From assembly GCF_000384155.1 (NCBI RefSeq), contig NZ_KB913031.1, positions 2,846,961-2,910,960 on the forward strand: DNA of 64,000 nucleotides. The letters are read 5' to 3'. The position numbers and the translations under genes were made by a program. This document shows positions 35,167 to 45,045 of the stretch, one piece after another. The stretch is from Methylophilus sp. 42. Lineage in GTDB: Bacteria > Pseudomonadota > Gammaproteobacteria > Burkholderiales > Methylophilaceae. Below the pieces are notes generated by a model. The model searched no databases, was not told where the DNA came from, and saw only the letters and a list, made by a program, of their open reading frames with translations. Within the stretch, counting starts at the first letter, position 1. Each line of letters opens with the position of its first letter.

Positions 35167-36714
35167 ATGAAGCAAAACCTGCAATTACGCATCTCACAAA
35201 ACCTGGCGCTCACCCCGCAACTTCAGCAGTCCATCCGCCTGTTGCAGTTGTCCACGCTGGAGTTAAGCCAGGAGCTGGAAACCATCCTGCAGGAAAATCC
35301 GCTGCTGGAAATGGCAGATGGCGAAGAAGGAGAATTTGAAGATAACTCGCCATTGGCCACCAGCTCGACAGACACAGAGCAGGTGGATGCAAGTTCATTT
35401 GATGTCGCGACCCAAAACGACCTCACTCCCCCTGCAGAGAGTCTGCGTGATGAACCACGTGACGAAACGAGCGGCACTGAAGGCGAACAACCAAATCTGA
35501 ATGAAGAATTCACGCCGCCCGAGTTTGAAGATGACTACGAAGAGTTTGGCAGTGCCAGCAACTGGGACGAAGCGGGCCGCAACAACCTCGATGATGAAGA
35601 TAGCGACTTCTCTCGCCAGGACGCCAGCAACATCAGTCTGCGCGAGCACCTGATCAACCAGATGCAATTGGCACACCTGTCCAAGCGTGACATGGATCTG
35701 GTGAAATTTTTGCTCGACAGCATTAACGATGATGGTTATTTAGAGCAGGATCTACAGGAAATTGTCGACCTGTTGCCGCCAGAGCTGGAAATTGAGTTAC
35801 TGGAGCTGGAAACCGCACTGAAATTGATCCAGAACCTGGATCCGATCGGCGTCGGCGCACGTGACCTGCGTGAATGCATCTTGCTACAACTGCAAGTACT
35901 GCCGCCTGAGACACCTTATTTGCGTATTGCGATGGCGATTGCCAAAGATCACCTGGCATTGCTGGCCAACAAAGACTTTGTCAAATTGCGCAAGGTACTC
36001 ACTTGCGACGAAGCTGCACTCAAAGGCGCGCAACAACTGATTCGCCAGCAAAACCCCAAGCCAGGCAACGAGTTTGCGACCTTTAGCCATGACCACTTTA
36101 TTCAGCACGATGTCGTGGTCAAAAAAATCAAAGGCATCTGGATGGCGTCGCTCAATGATGGCGTGATCCCCAAACTACGTATCAATCAGTTGTATGCAGA
36201 TATCCTCAAGCGCAACCGTGAAAGCTCCGGCCAATATCTGCAGAGCCAGATGCAGGAAGCCAAATGGATGATTAAAAATATCCAGCAACGCTTTTCTACC
36301 ATCTTGCGTGTGTCGCAAGCGATTGTGGACAGACAGCGCAATTTCTTTGAACATGGTGAAATTGCCATGCGGCCCCTGGTATTGCGCGAAATTGCCGAAG
36401 AGCTCGACTTGCATGAAAGCACGGTTTCTCGCGTGACAACACATAAGTACATGCTCACGCCACGCGGTGTATTTGAACTTAAATACTTTTTTGGCAGCTC
36501 AGTCGCCACCGATGCAGGCGGCTCATGTTCTGCCACCGCCATTCGCGCGCTCATCAAACAAATGGTCGCTGAAGAAAACCAGAAAAAACCATTGTCCGAC
36601 AATCAAATCACCGATACGCTGGCGCAGCAAGGCATTGTGGTTGCGCGCCGCACCATTGCCAAATACCGCGAATCGCTGAATATCCCACCAGCCAATTTAC
36701 GCAAATCGCTGTAA
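35167..36714 (+). CDS. rpoN: RNA polymerase sigma-54 factor
   Basis: This 515-residue protein has the N-terminal activator-contact region (LRISQNLALTPQLQQSIRLL), a long acidic region II (about residues 50-160), the core-binding and helix-turn-helix parts, and the C-terminal RpoN box ARRTIAKYRESL that reads the -24 element. PilR in this window is a partner activator; nitrogen genes such as gltBD may be further clients elsewhere. It is the last gene of the lpt cluster and ends at an intrinsic terminator. The usual hpf and ptsN neighbours are not present. Confidence 0.97.
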   Translation: MKQNLQLRISQNLALTPQLQQSIRLLQLSTLELSQELETILQENPLLEMADGEEGEFEDNSPLATSSTDTEQVDASSFDVATQNDLTPPAESLRDEPRDETSGTEGEQPNLNEEFTPPEFEDDYEEFGSASNWDEAGRNNLDDEDSDFSRQDASNISLREHLINQMQLAHLSKRDMDLVKFLLDSINDDGYLEQDLQEIVDLLPPELEIELLELETALKLIQNLDPIGVGARDLRECILLQLQVLPPETPYLRIAMAIAKDHLALLANKDFVKLRKVLTCDEAALKGAQQLIRQQNPKPGNEFATFSHDHFIQHDVVVKKIKGIWMASLNDGVIPKLRINQLYADILKRNRESSGQYLQSQMQEAKWMIKNIQQRFSTILRVSQAIVDRQRNFFEHGEIAMRPLVLREIAEELDLHESTVSRVTTHKYMLTPRGVFELKYFFGSSVATDAGGSCSATAIRALIKQMVAEENQKKPLSDNQITDTLAQQGIVVARRTIAKYRESLNIPPANLRKSL

Positions 36715-36717
36715 AAC

Positions 36718-36743
36718 AAAAAGGCCGCAAATGCGGCCTTTTT
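36718..36743. terminator. Bidirectional intrinsic terminator between rpoN and tyrS
   Basis: A 12-bp perfect stem (36718-36729 with 36732-36743, core ggccgc/gcggcc) has A/T runs on both sides and serves both convergent genes. Confidence 0.92.
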
Positions 36744-36759
36744 TATCGGTAACGCCTGT

Positions 36760-37998
36760 TTACTGGATGGTGATTTTGGCAAACTTGCGCTTGCCCACTT
36801 GTGCCACCACGGTCACCCCTTTTGCCAATGACAGGTTTTTATCGTCAACTTTTACGCTATCCAGCTTCACGCCGCCTTGTTGCACGGCACGCATGGCTTC
36901 ACTGGTGCTTTCCACCAGGCCCACCTGTTTCAGCAACTGGCTGATACTGATGCTATCACCATCAATCGCTACTGCTACCTCAGGCACATCATCAGGAATC
37001 CCGCCTTTGGCACGGGTCTGGAAGTCTTGCAGGGCTTTTTCAGCCGCCGCCTGGCCGTGAAAACGGGCAACGATCTCCTGTGCAAAACCGACCTTGATAT
37101 TACGTGGATTGTCGCCAGCAGCCACTTGTGCTTTCCACTGGGCGATAGTTTCCAGGGTGGCAAATGACAGCAGGTCGATATAGCGCCACATCAGTTCATC
37201 AGAAATCGACATGATTTTGGCGAAAATCGTCTCAGGCGCTTCGCTGATACCAATATAGTTACCCAAAGACTTGGACATTTTATTGACGCCGTCCAGGCCT
37301 TCCAGCAACGGCATCATCAACACGCATTGCTGCGATTGGCCAGCCTGCTTTTGCAATTCACGGCCCATGAGCAGGTTAAATTTCTGGTCTGTGCCGCCCA
37401 GTTCCAAATCGGCCTGCAAAGCCACAGAGTCATAGCCCTGCAATAAGGGATACAAGAATTCATGAATCGCGATTGGCTGGTTGCCTTTGAAACGCTTGGA
37501 GAAGTCATCGCGTTCTAGCATACGGGCGACTGTATGGCTGGCTGCCAGCCTGATCATGCCCGCGGCACCGAGGTCGCTTAACCACTTGGAGTTAAACACA
37601 ATCTCAGTTTTGGCCGGGTCCAGAATCTTGAATACCTGTTCGGAATAGGTGTCGGCATTCGCCTTCACCTGTTCGACCGTTAACGGCGGGCGCGTGGTAC
37701 TTTTACCCGTCGGGTCACCAATCATGCCGGTAAAGTCACCGATCAGGAATTGAATCTGGTGCCCCAGATCCTGCAACTGGCGCAATTTGTTAATCAGCAC
37801 GGTATGCCCCAGATGCAAATCAGGTGCGGTGGGGTCAAAGCCTGCTTTCACACGCAAGGGTTTGCCGGTTTTCAGCTTTTCAATCAGTTCTTGCTCGATT
37901 AATAGTTCATCGGCACCGCGCTTGATAATCGCCAGTGCGTTCACAATCTCTGGACTCAGTGCTTCAGTCGTCACTGAAGCTTGGTTTACGTCTGTCAT
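36760..37998 (-). CDS. tyrS: Tyrosyl-tRNA synthetase
   Basis: This 412-residue class I synthetase charges tRNA-Tyr. The HIGH motif appears as HLGHT, the signature loop is KMSKSLGN, and the Tyr/ATP site is seen in GFDPTAPD and [24 protein letters not shown]-terminal S4 RNA-binding domain follows ([20 protein letters not shown]). I start at 37998 ([15 protein letters not shown]), which gives the usual length, rather than 11 codons upstream. It is divergent from anmK and ends at a terminator shared with rpoN. Confidence 0.96.
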   Translation of the reverse strand: MTDVNQASVTTEALSPEIVNALAIIKRGADELLIEQELIEKLKTGKPLRVKAGFDPTAPDLHLGHTVLINKLRQLQDLGHQIQFLIGDFTGMIGDPTGKSTTRPPLTVEQVKANADTYSEQVFKILDPAKTEIVFNSKWLSDLGAAGMIRLAASHTVARMLERDDFSKRFKGNQPIAIHEFLYPLLQGYDSVALQADLELGGTDQKFNLLMGRELQKQAGQSQQCVLMMPLLEGLDGVNKMSKSLGNYIGISEAPETIFAKIMSISDELMWRYIDLLSFATLETIAQWKAQVAAGDNPRNIKVGFAQEIVARFHGQAAAEKALQDFQTRAKGGIPDDVPEVAVAIDGDSISISQLLKQVGLVESTSEAMRAVQQGGVKLDSVKVDDKNLSLAKGVTVVAQVGKRKFAKITIQ

Positions 37999-38118
37999 AA
38001 AGGTTCTTTTTTTGAGGCGCGCGTTGCGCACGCCTCGTCATGAAAGTAAAACAGCTATTTTAACGTAATCCCATGCATTTCTGTAAGCCAGGCATGAGCA
38101 GTGTTACACTTATGCCTT

Positions 38119-39246
38119 ATGAATTTTTCTGCCCCACCCACTCAAACGCGCCTGTTTATCGGCCTGATGTCTGGTACCAGTCTGGATGGGGTGGACGCAG
38201 TCCTGGTCGCGCAACACGGTGAGCACCTGCAGCAACAAAGCCAGTACTTCCTGCCTTATCCGGCGGATGTCAGACAAATCCTGCTGGATCTGCATACGCC
38301 AGCCGTCAACGAATTACATACCGCCGCTATAGTGTCCAATCAGCTGGCCGACCTCTACGCAGCGGCAGTGCAAGGCTTATTGCAAACAGCCAATGTATCG
38401 GCAGAAGCCGTGACGGCGATTGGCTGCCACGGGCAAACCATACGCCACTGTCCTGATCTGGCCAACGGCCAGGCCTATACCTTGCAACTGGGTAACCATG
38501 CACGCCTGGCGGAACGCACTGGCATCACCGTAGTCGGCGACTTTCGTAGCCGCGACATTGCGGCTGGCGGGCAAGGCGCACCATTAGTGCCCGCCTTTCA
38601 CCAGGCAATCTTTGCAGCACCTGACACACATCGCGTCATTTTGAATATTGGCGGCATCGCCAACCTGAGCGACTTGCCGGTGAGCGGCAAGGTGATTGGC
38701 TTTGATTCCGGCCCCGGCAACTTACTCATGGATGCCTGGACCCTGCAGCACACAGGCCAGAGCTATGATGCTGGTGGCGCCTGGGCGGTACGTGGCGATG
38801 TCAATCCAGCCTTGCTGGCCGCTTTACTTGCTGACGCCTATTTTGCCCTGCCCATCCCTAAAAGCACTGGCCGCGACCTGTTTAACCAGGCCTGGCTCCA
38901 TGCACACCTGCAAGCCCATGCTGACACGCCACAGAATGTCGCCCGTACGCTGCTGGAATTGACGGCAGTGACGATCGCCAATGCCTTGAAACAGCATTGT
39001 AGCGGTGCCGCAGAAATTTATGTCTGTGGCGGCGGTGCGCACAATATTGCTTTGATAGACAGGTTACAAACCCTGTGCGGCCGACCAGTGCAACACACGG
39101 ATAGCCTGGGAATTGGCGTCGACTGGGTGGAAGCCGTTGCTTTTGCCTGGCTGGCGCAACGTTGCGTGGATCATCAACCCGGCAACCTGCCTGCCGTCAC
39201 CGGTGCAGCAGGGCCACGGGTATTAGGCGCGATTTATCCGAATTAG
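38119..39246 (+). CDS. anmK: Anhydro-N-acetylmuramic acid kinase
   Basis: This 375-residue kinase phosphorylates and opens 1,6-anhydro-MurNAc from cell-wall recycling. The family start FIGLMSGTSLDGVDAVL and later motifs (GCHGQTIRH, NIGGIANLSDLP, GFDSGPGNLLMD, VCGGGAHN) are intact. I start at the ATG at 38119; a GTG frame from 38101 adds six residues. With ampD at 8.6 kb it gives two steps of the recycling route. It sits next to tyrS, as in many Betaproteobacteria. Confidence 0.95.
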   Translation: MNFSAPPTQTRLFIGLMSGTSLDGVDAVLVAQHGEHLQQQSQYFLPYPADVRQILLDLHTPAVNELHTAAIVSNQLADLYAAAVQGLLQTANVSAEAVTAIGCHGQTIRHCPDLANGQAYTLQLGNHARLAERTGITVVGDFRSRDIAAGGQGAPLVPAFHQAIFAAPDTHRVILNIGGIANLSDLPVSGKVIGFDSGPGNLLMDAWTLQHTGQSYDAGGAWAVRGDVNPALLAALLADAYFALPIPKSTGRDLFNQAWLHAHLQAHADTPQNVARTLLELTAVTIANALKQHCSGAAEIYVCGGGAHNIALIDRLQTLCGRPVQHTDSLGIGVDWVEAVAFAWLAQRCVDHQPGNLPAVTGAAGPRVLGAIYPN

Positions 39247-39411
39247 GACTAAGACACCCTAAAGCAGTGCGAATGCACTCAACGTTTGATTTAAACTGGT
39301 GCAGGATTGAAGGCGATTTTTGAACTTTTCTCCCCTCATTTCCTTACAAGCCACCATATTCAAAAACGATTGCGTATAATTTAGACAACCTTGACTTAAA
39401 CAGAGTGCGTT

Positions 39412-40701
39412 ATGGCTACCAAAGCGACCATTACATTTGACAACGACAGTACCGCAATTGAATTGCCCGTCTTAAAGGGCAGCCTTGGCACGGATGTGAT
39501 CGATATCCGCAACCTGGGCAAACATGGCTATTTCACGTTTGACCCTGGCTTTATGTCTACGGCCTCTTGCACCTCCGGCATCACCTTTATTGATGGTGAA
39601 CAAGGGTTGCTGTATTACCGTGGCTACCCGATTGAACAGCTGGCAGAAAACTGTAACTTCCTCGAAGTTTCGCACTTACTGCTCAATGGCGAACTGCCGG
39701 ACCTGCAACAACGTGAAGCATTCGTCGACACCATCAGCCAGCACACCATGCTGCACGACCAGATGAGCAATGTGTTTCGCGGTTTCCGCCGCGATGCCCA
39801 CCCGATGGCAGTCATGATTGCGGTCGTAGGTGCCATGGCTGCGTTTTATCCCGACAATAACAATGTGGCTGATCCGGAATCTCGCCGGGTGGCCGCCATG
39901 CGTCTACTGGCCAAAGTACCTACGATTGCCGCCTGGAGCTACAAGTACAATGTAGGCGAGCCATTTATGTACCCCCAAAACAAGCTGGGATACGCAGAAA
40001 ACTTTATGCATATGATGTTTGCGACCCCTTGCGAAGAGTATGTACCCAACCCGATCCTGGCACGTGCATTTGAGCGTATCCTGATTCTGCATGCAGATCA
40101 CGAGCAAAACGCATCTACCTCTACCGTACGCCTGGTTGGCTCCAGCGGCGCCAACCCGTTTGCCTGTATCGCGGCCGGGATTGCCTCTTTGTGGGGCCCA
40201 TCCCATGGCGGTGCCAACGAAGCAACATTGAACATGCTGGAAGAGATTGGCGACGTCAGCCGTATTGGTGAATTCATCAAACGCGCCAAAGACAAAACTG
40301 ACAGCTTCCGCCTCATGGGCTTTGGGCACCGCGTCTATCGCAACATGGACCCGCGCGCCTCCATCATGCGTAAAACCTGCCATGAAGTATTGAACGAACT
40401 CGGTCTGCACGATGACCCTATGTTCAAACTGGCGATGGAACTGGAAAAAATCGCCCTGGAGGATGAATATTTCGTCTCACGCAAACTGTATCCGAATGTC
40501 GATTTCTACAGCGGCATCGTCATGCGTGCCATGGGCATTCCAAACTCCATGTTTACCGCCATATTTGCGCTAGCGCGCACCGCTGGCTGGATTTCGCAAT
40601 GGAGCGAGATGAATGCCGACCCGGAGCAAAAAATTGGCCGCCCACGCCAATTGTATGTCGGCTCTGAACGCAGGGAGTTTGTACCGCTGCACCAACGCTA
40701 G
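39412..40701 (+). CDS. gltA: Citrate synthase (type II)
   Basis: This 429-residue enzyme condenses oxaloacetate and acetyl-CoA. The catalytic histidines lie in [12 protein letters not shown] and [14 protein letters not shown], and the catalytic Asp in [13 protein letters not shown]. The N-terminal beta domain ([17 protein letters not shown]-like start) marks the hexameric, NADH-sensitive Gram-negative type. In obligate methylotrophs citrate synthase mainly feeds glutamate synthesis because the cycle is incomplete (family knowledge). A TATAAT at 39375-39380 may be its -10. The gene ends at a strong terminator. Confidence 0.97.
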   Translation: MATKATITFDNDSTAIELPVLKGSLGTDVIDIRNLGKHGYFTFDPGFMSTASCTSGITFIDGEQGLLYYRGYPIEQLAENCNFLEVSHLLLNGELPDLQQREAFVDTISQHTMLHDQMSNVFRGFRRDAHPMAVMIAVVGAMAAFYPDNNNVADPESRRVAAMRLLAKVPTIAAWSYKYNVGEPFMYPQNKLGYAENFMHMMFATPCEEYVPNPILARAFERILILHADHEQNASTSTVRLVGSSGANPFACIAAGIASLWGPSHGGANEATLNMLEEIGDVSRIGEFIKRAKDKTDSFRLMGFGHRVYRNMDPRASIMRKTCHEVLNELGLHDDPMFKLAMELEKIALEDEYFVSRKLYPNVDFYSGIVMRAMGIPNSMFTAIFALARTAGWISQWSEMNADPEQKIGRPRQLYVGSERREFVPLHQR

Positions 40702-40729
40702 CCACAGACTGAATCACGCCTGCAAAAAC

Positions 40730-40762
40730 AAAAGCCCGACATCAATAGATTGTCGGGCTTTT
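40730..40762. terminator. Intrinsic terminator after gltA
   Basis: A 12-bp perfect stem (40730-40741 with 40751-40762) has a 9-base loop, a GC core (gcccga/tcgggc) and T-run. It may also serve the convergent esterase gene. Confidence 0.9.
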
Positions 40763-40789
40763 CATATTCTCCGATCCTGATCGTTTCCG

Positions 40790-41449
40790 CTAACGCAACA
40801 CACCAAGGTCATGGAGCTGTTTTGTCAGTGCATCCGCCAACTCACGATAACCTTCTGCATTCGGATGCACTTGATCGGCAAGCAGCCGGCCATCTGACAA
40901 GACAGCAGACACTGCGTGAGGCACTAATAGTGCGCCAGTTGCCTCGGCCGCGCGTGCATAGAGCGGGTGATCACTGAGCGGGCCAGCCAGACTCACTTCC
41001 GGCATGGCAATCAATATAGCGGCTGCATCCGCCTGCTGTACTAAATGTACGATACTTTTCAGGTTTTCCTCGACACGCGCTGGCGCCATTTGCCGCAAGA
41101 AATCATTGCCACCCAGCTCAATAATGACCAATCGAGGTCTATGCTGCACCAATAAGCCCGGCAAGCGTGACAAACCACCGCTGGAAACATCCCCAGCAAT
41201 ACCAGCATTGATGACCTGCCAGCCGGTCTTGCGTGCCAGCAGTGTCGGATAATCCTGCGTACCATGCTCGGCGCCTGTACCGTAGCTAATGCTATCGCCC
41301 AGCACAAGTACAGTCGCGCCAGCCGGGATAGCCTGCACCTCTGCTGCATGCTTGGTACAGCCCAGGCTGATAGCCATACTCGTGACAAGTATCAGCCGGC
41401 ATAAAAAAAGCCAAGCACACGCTTGGCTTTTCTCAATCATAAAACGCAT
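40790..41449 (-). CDS. SGNH/GDSL hydrolase, TesA-like lipoprotein
   Basis: This 219-residue esterase/lysophospholipase has the four SGNH blocks: GDSISYGTG (Ser), the Gly block in INAGIAGD, GGND (Asn) and DQVHPNAEGY (Asp-His). The N-terminus is a long signal ending in the lipobox ISLGC, so it is likely a lipoprotein. The first 20 codons coincide with the terminator hairpin of erpA (41406-41431). If the start is right, its message must escape that terminator; the next in-frame ATG (41377) would leave almost no signal peptide. Confidence 0.83.
   Translation of the reverse strand: MRFMIEKSQACAWLFLCRLILVTSMAISLGCTKHAAEVQAIPAGATVLVLGDSISYGTGAEHGTQDYPTLLARKTGWQVINAGIAGDVSSGGLSRLPGLLVQHRPRLVIIELGGNDFLRQMAPARVEENLKSIVHLVQQADAAAILIAMPEVSLAGPLSDHPLYARAAEATGALLVPHAVSAVLSDGRLLADQVHPNAEGYRELADALTKQLHDLGVLR
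41403..41431 (-). terminator. Intrinsic terminator of erpA, inside the esterase signal-peptide codons
   Basis: On the minus strand an 11-bp stem (41431-41421 with 41416-41406, loop gtgt) is followed by a run of T to 41403. It begins about 33 bases after the erpA stop, yet lies within the first codons of the downstream esterase frame. Confidence 0.8.
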
Positions 41450-41464
41450 GACTGAATGCAGTCG

Positions 41465-41821
41465 TTAAACCGAGAACGAGCTACCACAACCACAAGTGGT
41501 GGTCGCATTCGGGTTGCGGATCACAAACTGTGAACCTTGCAGGCTATCGGTGTAATCAATCTCGGCACCGGCCAGATATTGCAAGCTCATCGGGTCAATC
41601 AGCAAGGTCACGCCATCTTTATCGACTTGCGTATCATCATCGTTTACTTCTTCTTCAAACGTAAAGCCGTATTGGAAACCTGAGCAGCCACCACCGCTGA
41701 CGAATACACGCAGTTTCAGGTCTGGCGTGCCTTCTTCATCAATCAGTTCTTTCACTTTTTTGGCGGCATTGTCGGTAAACACCAATGGAACGGGCATTTC
41801 AAGGGTAGCTTCTGCGGTCAT
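41465..41821 (-). CDS. erpA: Iron-sulfur cluster insertion protein ErpA
   Basis: This 118-residue A-type carrier delivers Fe-S clusters to apoproteins, notably IspG/IspH. The three cluster cysteines are visible: one in [12 protein letters not shown] and two in the C-terminal TTCGCGSSF. aggag lies 6 bases before the ATG at 41821 and 3 before another ATG at 41824; I use the better-spaced one. It follows a bactofilin gene and precedes the esterase on the same strand. Confidence 0.95.
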   Translation of the reverse strand: MTAEATLEMPVPLVFTDNAAKKVKELIDEEGTPDLKLRVFVSGGGCSGFQYGFTFEEEVNDDDTQVDKDGVTLLIDPMSLQYLAGAEIDYTDSLQGSQFVIRNPNATTTCGCGSSFSV

Positions 41822-41873
41822 CATAGACTCCTGTCAAATTCTCAATAACAATATGGCGACGAAAGTTTTAATT

Positions 41874-42266
41874 TCAAGTCGCTTCCGGGACGGCAGCCTC
41901 AGATGGCTCCCCCAGGTAAATCAGTTTTCCTTCAATCACCGCGCCGGTGTGCATTTCAAGTGATTTATAGTACAAGTCACCCACGATTCTGGCCTTGCTT
42001 TGTAACTCAATAAACACTGAAGAGCGCACCGGGCCGCGTATCATGCCATTCAAAACAATTTTAGAAGCCTCAACGGCGCCTGTCACGGCCCCATTTTCAC
42101 TGATAATCAGTGTGCTGGGATGCTCACGTTTTTCAATCACATTCCCGGCGATCAAGCCATCGACCCTTAACCCGCCCGCAAATTGCATATTGCCATTAAT
42201 CTGTGTTTCATGGCCGATCAAGGTATCAATATGACTGTCGATTTGAACGCTTTTTTTGAAAAACAT
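41874..42266 (-). CDS. Bactofilin (polymer-forming cytoskeletal protein)
   Basis: This 130-residue protein begins MFFKKSVQIDSHIDTLIG and has the repeating short beta strands of the bactofilin helix (GLRVDGLIAGNVIEK, GAVTGAVEASKIVLNG, IRGPVRSSVFIELQSKA). Bactofilins self-assemble into filaments that place cell-wall enzymes or polar proteins. The flanking tails are short and not strongly hydrophobic. Its place between argC/coiled-coil protein and erpA is conserved in Betaproteobacteria. Confidence 0.92.
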   Translation of the reverse strand: MFFKKSVQIDSHIDTLIGHETQINGNMQFAGGLRVDGLIAGNVIEKREHPSTLIISENGAVTGAVEASKIVLNGMIRGPVRSSVFIELQSKARIVGDLYYKSLEMHTGAVIEGKLIYLGEPSEAAVPEAT

Positions 42267-42334
42267 GCTACTTCCTGTTCCGAATTAACTTAAATGGCGA
42301 TGTCCATTGAGCATCAGCCATATCATGCAGGCGG

Positions 42335-42697
42335 CTAACGCTTGGTCATATTCTTGTAAAACACCAATTCTTCTTTCAGTTTGATGCTTTCATCCTGCTG
42401 CGCCGTCAGGGTTTTGGCCAGGTTGTTACTGGTAGCCAGCTCCACTTGCAACTCCCGCTGCGAAGCAATCAGTTTTTTCTGTAATTCAATATTTTCGGTA
42501 GTCACTTGCCGCAAACGCTGGCGTATATGCTCACCATCATCATCATGCACCACCCAGTAGGCCAAGGCAAAGCCGATCACGACATAAGTCACCGCCAGCA
42601 TGCTTTGAAAATACCAGGGCCGATGTGAGCGCACTGCCACCTGCTTGGCGGTCAGGCCAAAATGGTTTCTCAGTCTTCTGCGTATCGGCCTGATCAT
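42335..42697 (-). CDS. Hypothetical membrane protein with coiled coil (possibly DUF6776-like)
   Basis: This 120-residue protein has a basic N-terminus ([14 protein letters not shown]), one membrane helix (about residues 31-49, MLAVTYVVIGFALAYWVV) and a C-terminal coiled coil (about 60-115, rich in Glu, Lys, Gln and Leu). It resembles the N-terminal part of DUF6776-type proteins found beside bactofilin genes, but is shorter; I hold that assignment loosely. Its position suggests a helper of the bactofilin. Its start codon overlaps the argC stop region. Confidence 0.68.
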   Translation of the reverse strand: MIRPIRRRLRNHFGLTAKQVAVRSHRPWYFQSMLAVTYVVIGFALAYWVVHDDDGEHIRQRLRQVTTENIELQKKLIASQRELQVELATSNNLAKTLTAQQDESIKLKEELVFYKNMTKR

Positions 42698-43743
42698 TAT
42701 GGCAACAATGGCAGCACTTGCAAACCAGCATCTGGCGCCAGGTTAAACATCAAATTCATATTCTGCACGGCCTGACCAGATGCGCCTTTGACCAGATTGT
42801 CCTGCACGACAACGATTGTGACATAATCGCCTGCCTGTGGGTATAGCGCCATCCGCAAAACATTGGCACCACGTACCGAGCGGGTTTCGGGCAGAGAGCC
42901 TGCAGGCATCACATCCACAAAAGTGGCGCCCTGGTAACGCTGCTCATAGACCTGCTGCAACACTTGTTGCTTGCCCTGTGCGTTGAGTTTTACATGCAAA
43001 GTGGTCAGCATGCCACGAATCATGGGAATCAAATGCGGCACGAATATAAGGTTGACCGCGTCGTTACCGGACAGTTTCTTTAACTGGGCCAGAATCTCAG
43101 GATGATGCCTGTGCCCGGCCACGCCGTAGGCTTTCAGGTTATCACTGGACTCAGAGAACAAGGTGCCCACTTCGGCTTTTCTACCAGCACCGGAGACACC
43201 AGACTTGGCATCCGCAATGATAGGTACGGAGAAATCAATCCAGCCCTGCTCCAGTAGCGGCGCCAAACCAAGCAATACCGTGGTCGGGTAGCAACCAGGA
43301 TTACCGATGACGTCTGCCTGCTGCACGTCAGCGGCATACAACTCAGGCAAGCCATATACAGCATCTTTCAGCACGTCAGTACAGCTATGCGGCAATTTGT
43401 ACCACTTTTCGAATTCAGCAGCATCCTGCAGACGAAAGTCAGCAGCCAGATCGATGACCTTCACCCCAGCTGCCACCAGCGCAGGCGTTTGTGCCATGGC
43501 AACGCCATGCGGCGTGGCAAAAAAGACGACATTACATTGCGTCAGATCGACCGTGGCCGGATCGCTAAACTTAAGATCAACCACGCCACGCAAGCTGGGA
43601 AACATATCGGCGACCGGCAGACCTGCCTCGCCCCTGGAGGTAATCACTTGCAATTGCACATCAGGATGTCTTGCTAACAAACGCAGCAACTCAACACCGG
43701 TATAACCCGTTCCACCTACAATGCCAACTTTGATTTTTTCCAT
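42697..43743 (-). CDS. argC: N-acetyl-gamma-glutamyl-phosphate reductase
   Basis: This 348-residue NADPH enzyme of arginine synthesis has the nucleotide site [19 protein letters not shown], catalytic Cys in [16 protein letters not shown], and HRHHPEI near the end of the active site. I start at the ATG at 43743 ([11 protein letters not shown]); the frame is open for 65 codons upstream but that part runs through the rpsI terminator and has no family match. It is separated from rpsI by that terminator, so it may have its own promoter. Confidence 0.95.
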   Translation of the reverse strand: MEKIKVGIVGGTGYTGVELLRLLARHPDVQLQVITSRGEAGLPVADMFPSLRGVVDLKFSDPATVDLTQCNVVFFATPHGVAMAQTPALVAAGVKVIDLAADFRLQDAAEFEKWYKLPHSCTDVLKDAVYGLPELYAADVQQADVIGNPGCYPTTVLLGLAPLLEQGWIDFSVPIIADAKSGVSGAGRKAEVGTLFSESSDNLKAYGVAGHRHHPEILAQLKKLSGNDAVNLIFVPHLIPMIRGMLTTLHVKLNAQGKQQVLQQVYEQRYQGATFVDVMPAGSLPETRSVRGANVLRMALYPQAGDYVTIVVVQDNLVKGASGQAVQNMNLMFNLAPDAGLQVLPLLP

Positions 43744-43805
43744 ATCTTTAAACCAGATGCGCGTTCGATGACGACCCATGCATAAAAAGTAAAACAATAT
43801 AAATG

Positions 43806-43831
43806 AAAAAGGCCGCCAATGCGACCTTTTT
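43806..43831 (-). terminator. Intrinsic terminator after rplM-rpsI
   Basis: An 11-bp stem with one mismatch (43806-43816 with 43821-43831) is edged by A and T runs, 31 bases after the rpsI stop on the minus strand. Confidence 0.75.
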
Positions 43832-43861
43832 GCACAACAGGTTTGTAACAAACGTTGGAAA

Positions 43862-44254
43862 TTAACGTTTGGAGAACTGCTTACGACGACGCGCTTTACG
43901 CAGGCCGACTTTCTTACGTTCAACTTCACGTGCATCACGTGTTACGAAACCAGCGTGAGACAATGCGCTCTTCAAAGCTGCATCATAGTCAATCAACGCA
44001 CGGGTAATGCCATGACGTACTGCACCCGCTTGACCGGATTCACCACCACCATGCACATTGACCAGAATGTCAAAGCTTGCTGTGTTGTTAGTCAATTCCA
44101 GCGGTTGACGCAAAATCATGCGAGAAGTTTCGCGTGAAAAGTATGTGTCAACTGGCTTATCGTTGACCACGATGTTGCCACTGCCGGACTTCAGGAACAC
44201 ACGTGCCACTGAACTTTTGCGGCGGCCTGTGCCGTAGTTGTATTTACCGATCAT
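43862..44254 (-). CDS. rpsI: 30S ribosomal protein S9
   Basis: This 130-residue small-subunit protein has the family start [20 protein letters not shown] and the basic C-terminal tail ([15 protein letters not shown]) that reaches the decoding site and P-site tRNA. It follows rplM after 22 bases as the usual L13-S9 pair. Confidence 0.98.
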   Translation of the reverse strand: MIGKYNYGTGRRKSSVARVFLKSGSGNIVVNDKPVDTYFSRETSRMILRQPLELTNNTASFDILVNVHGGGESGQAGAVRHGITRALIDYDAALKSALSHAGFVTRDAREVERKKVGLRKARRRKQFSKR

Positions 44255-44276
44255 GTTTTATCCTAATCGTCTTAAA

Positions 44277-44705
44277 TTAGATGGTTAATGGTTGCGGTTG
44301 CTGCGCAATGTGCTCGTGCTTGTCGCCCGCATACACTTTCATTTTTTTGATCATGGCATAGCCCAAAGGACCTTTTGGCAACATGCCTTTCACAGCTTTC
44401 TCCAACGCACGACCTGGGAAACGGTCTTGCATTTTTGAGAATGAAGTCGTAGTGATACCGCCTGGGTAACCGGAGTGGCGGTGATACAGCTTGTCACCCG
44501 CTTTGTTACCAGTTACTTTAATTTTGTCCGCATTGACTACAATGATGTAGTCGCCTGTATCCACGTGTGGTGTGTAAATAGCTTTATGCTTACCACGCAG
44601 GCGATGAGCGATTGCGCTGGCCAAACGACCCAATACCAAGTCTGTGGCGTCAATCACGAACCAGTCACGTTGTACTTCATGCGATTTTGCTGAAAAAGTT
44701 TTCAT
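44277..44705 (-). CDS. rplM: 50S ribosomal protein L13
   Basis: This 142-residue protein begins [20 protein letters not shown] and contains [33 protein letters not shown] and [20 protein letters not shown], all hallmarks of L13. In other bacteria L13 can repress its own mRNA. Here a 7-bp hairpin sits just before the AUG (44708-44725), and the promoter is a near-consensus sigma-70 site at 44747-44776. Confidence 0.98.
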   Translation of the reverse strand: MKTFSAKSHEVQRDWFVIDATDLVLGRLASAIAHRLRGKHKAIYTPHVDTGDYIIVVNADKIKVTGNKAGDKLYHRHSGYPGGITTTSFSKMQDRFPGRALEKAVKGMLPKGPLGYAMIKKMKVYAGDKHEHIAQQPQPLTI

Positions 44706-44707
44706 TT

Positions 44708-44725
44708 TATAACTACCGAGTTATA
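44708..44725 (-). promoter_or_regulatory. Hairpin next to the rplM start codon
   Basis: On the minus strand tataact (44725-44719) pairs with agttata (44714-44708) around the loop cggt, 2 bases before the AUG. The only Shine-Dalgarno-like bases (ggt) are in the loop, so it may control L13 translation. Confidence 0.45.
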
Positions 44726-44746
44726 GCGTATAAATTAAGAGGGCGG

Positions 44747-44776
44747 ATTATATGCCAGCATAAGAAAGCTTGTCAA
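44747..44776 (-). promoter_or_regulatory. Promoter of rplM-rpsI
   Basis: TTGACA (44776-44771) and TATAAT (44752-44747) are both perfect consensus with an 18-base spacer on the minus strand. The predicted leader is about 35 bases. Confidence 0.85.
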
Positions 44777-45045
44777 CGAAATATTCTAAAAATAATCGTA
44801 ACCAGCCTGATGGAATCAGGTTGCTGACTGAGGCAAGCTATTTTGTGGCTTTTTTGCCATCAATTAGGCAAATTACTTGATATAAAACGTGCTTTTATCA
44901 CAAACAAGCCTTGTTTTTTCAAGGATAATTGCAATCGGATGCTATATTAGCTCAAGTTTTGACTTTCTGCATCCGTTTACTTTAGATTGATTTAAACCAC
45001 AGTCACTTAATTAAACAGCAGCAACACTACTAAAAATAATTTTAG

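Noticed and set aside
43744-43938. 65-codon N-terminal extension of argC
   Set aside because: The extension runs through the rpsI terminator and has no match to the family, while the internal ATG gives a normal ArgC start.
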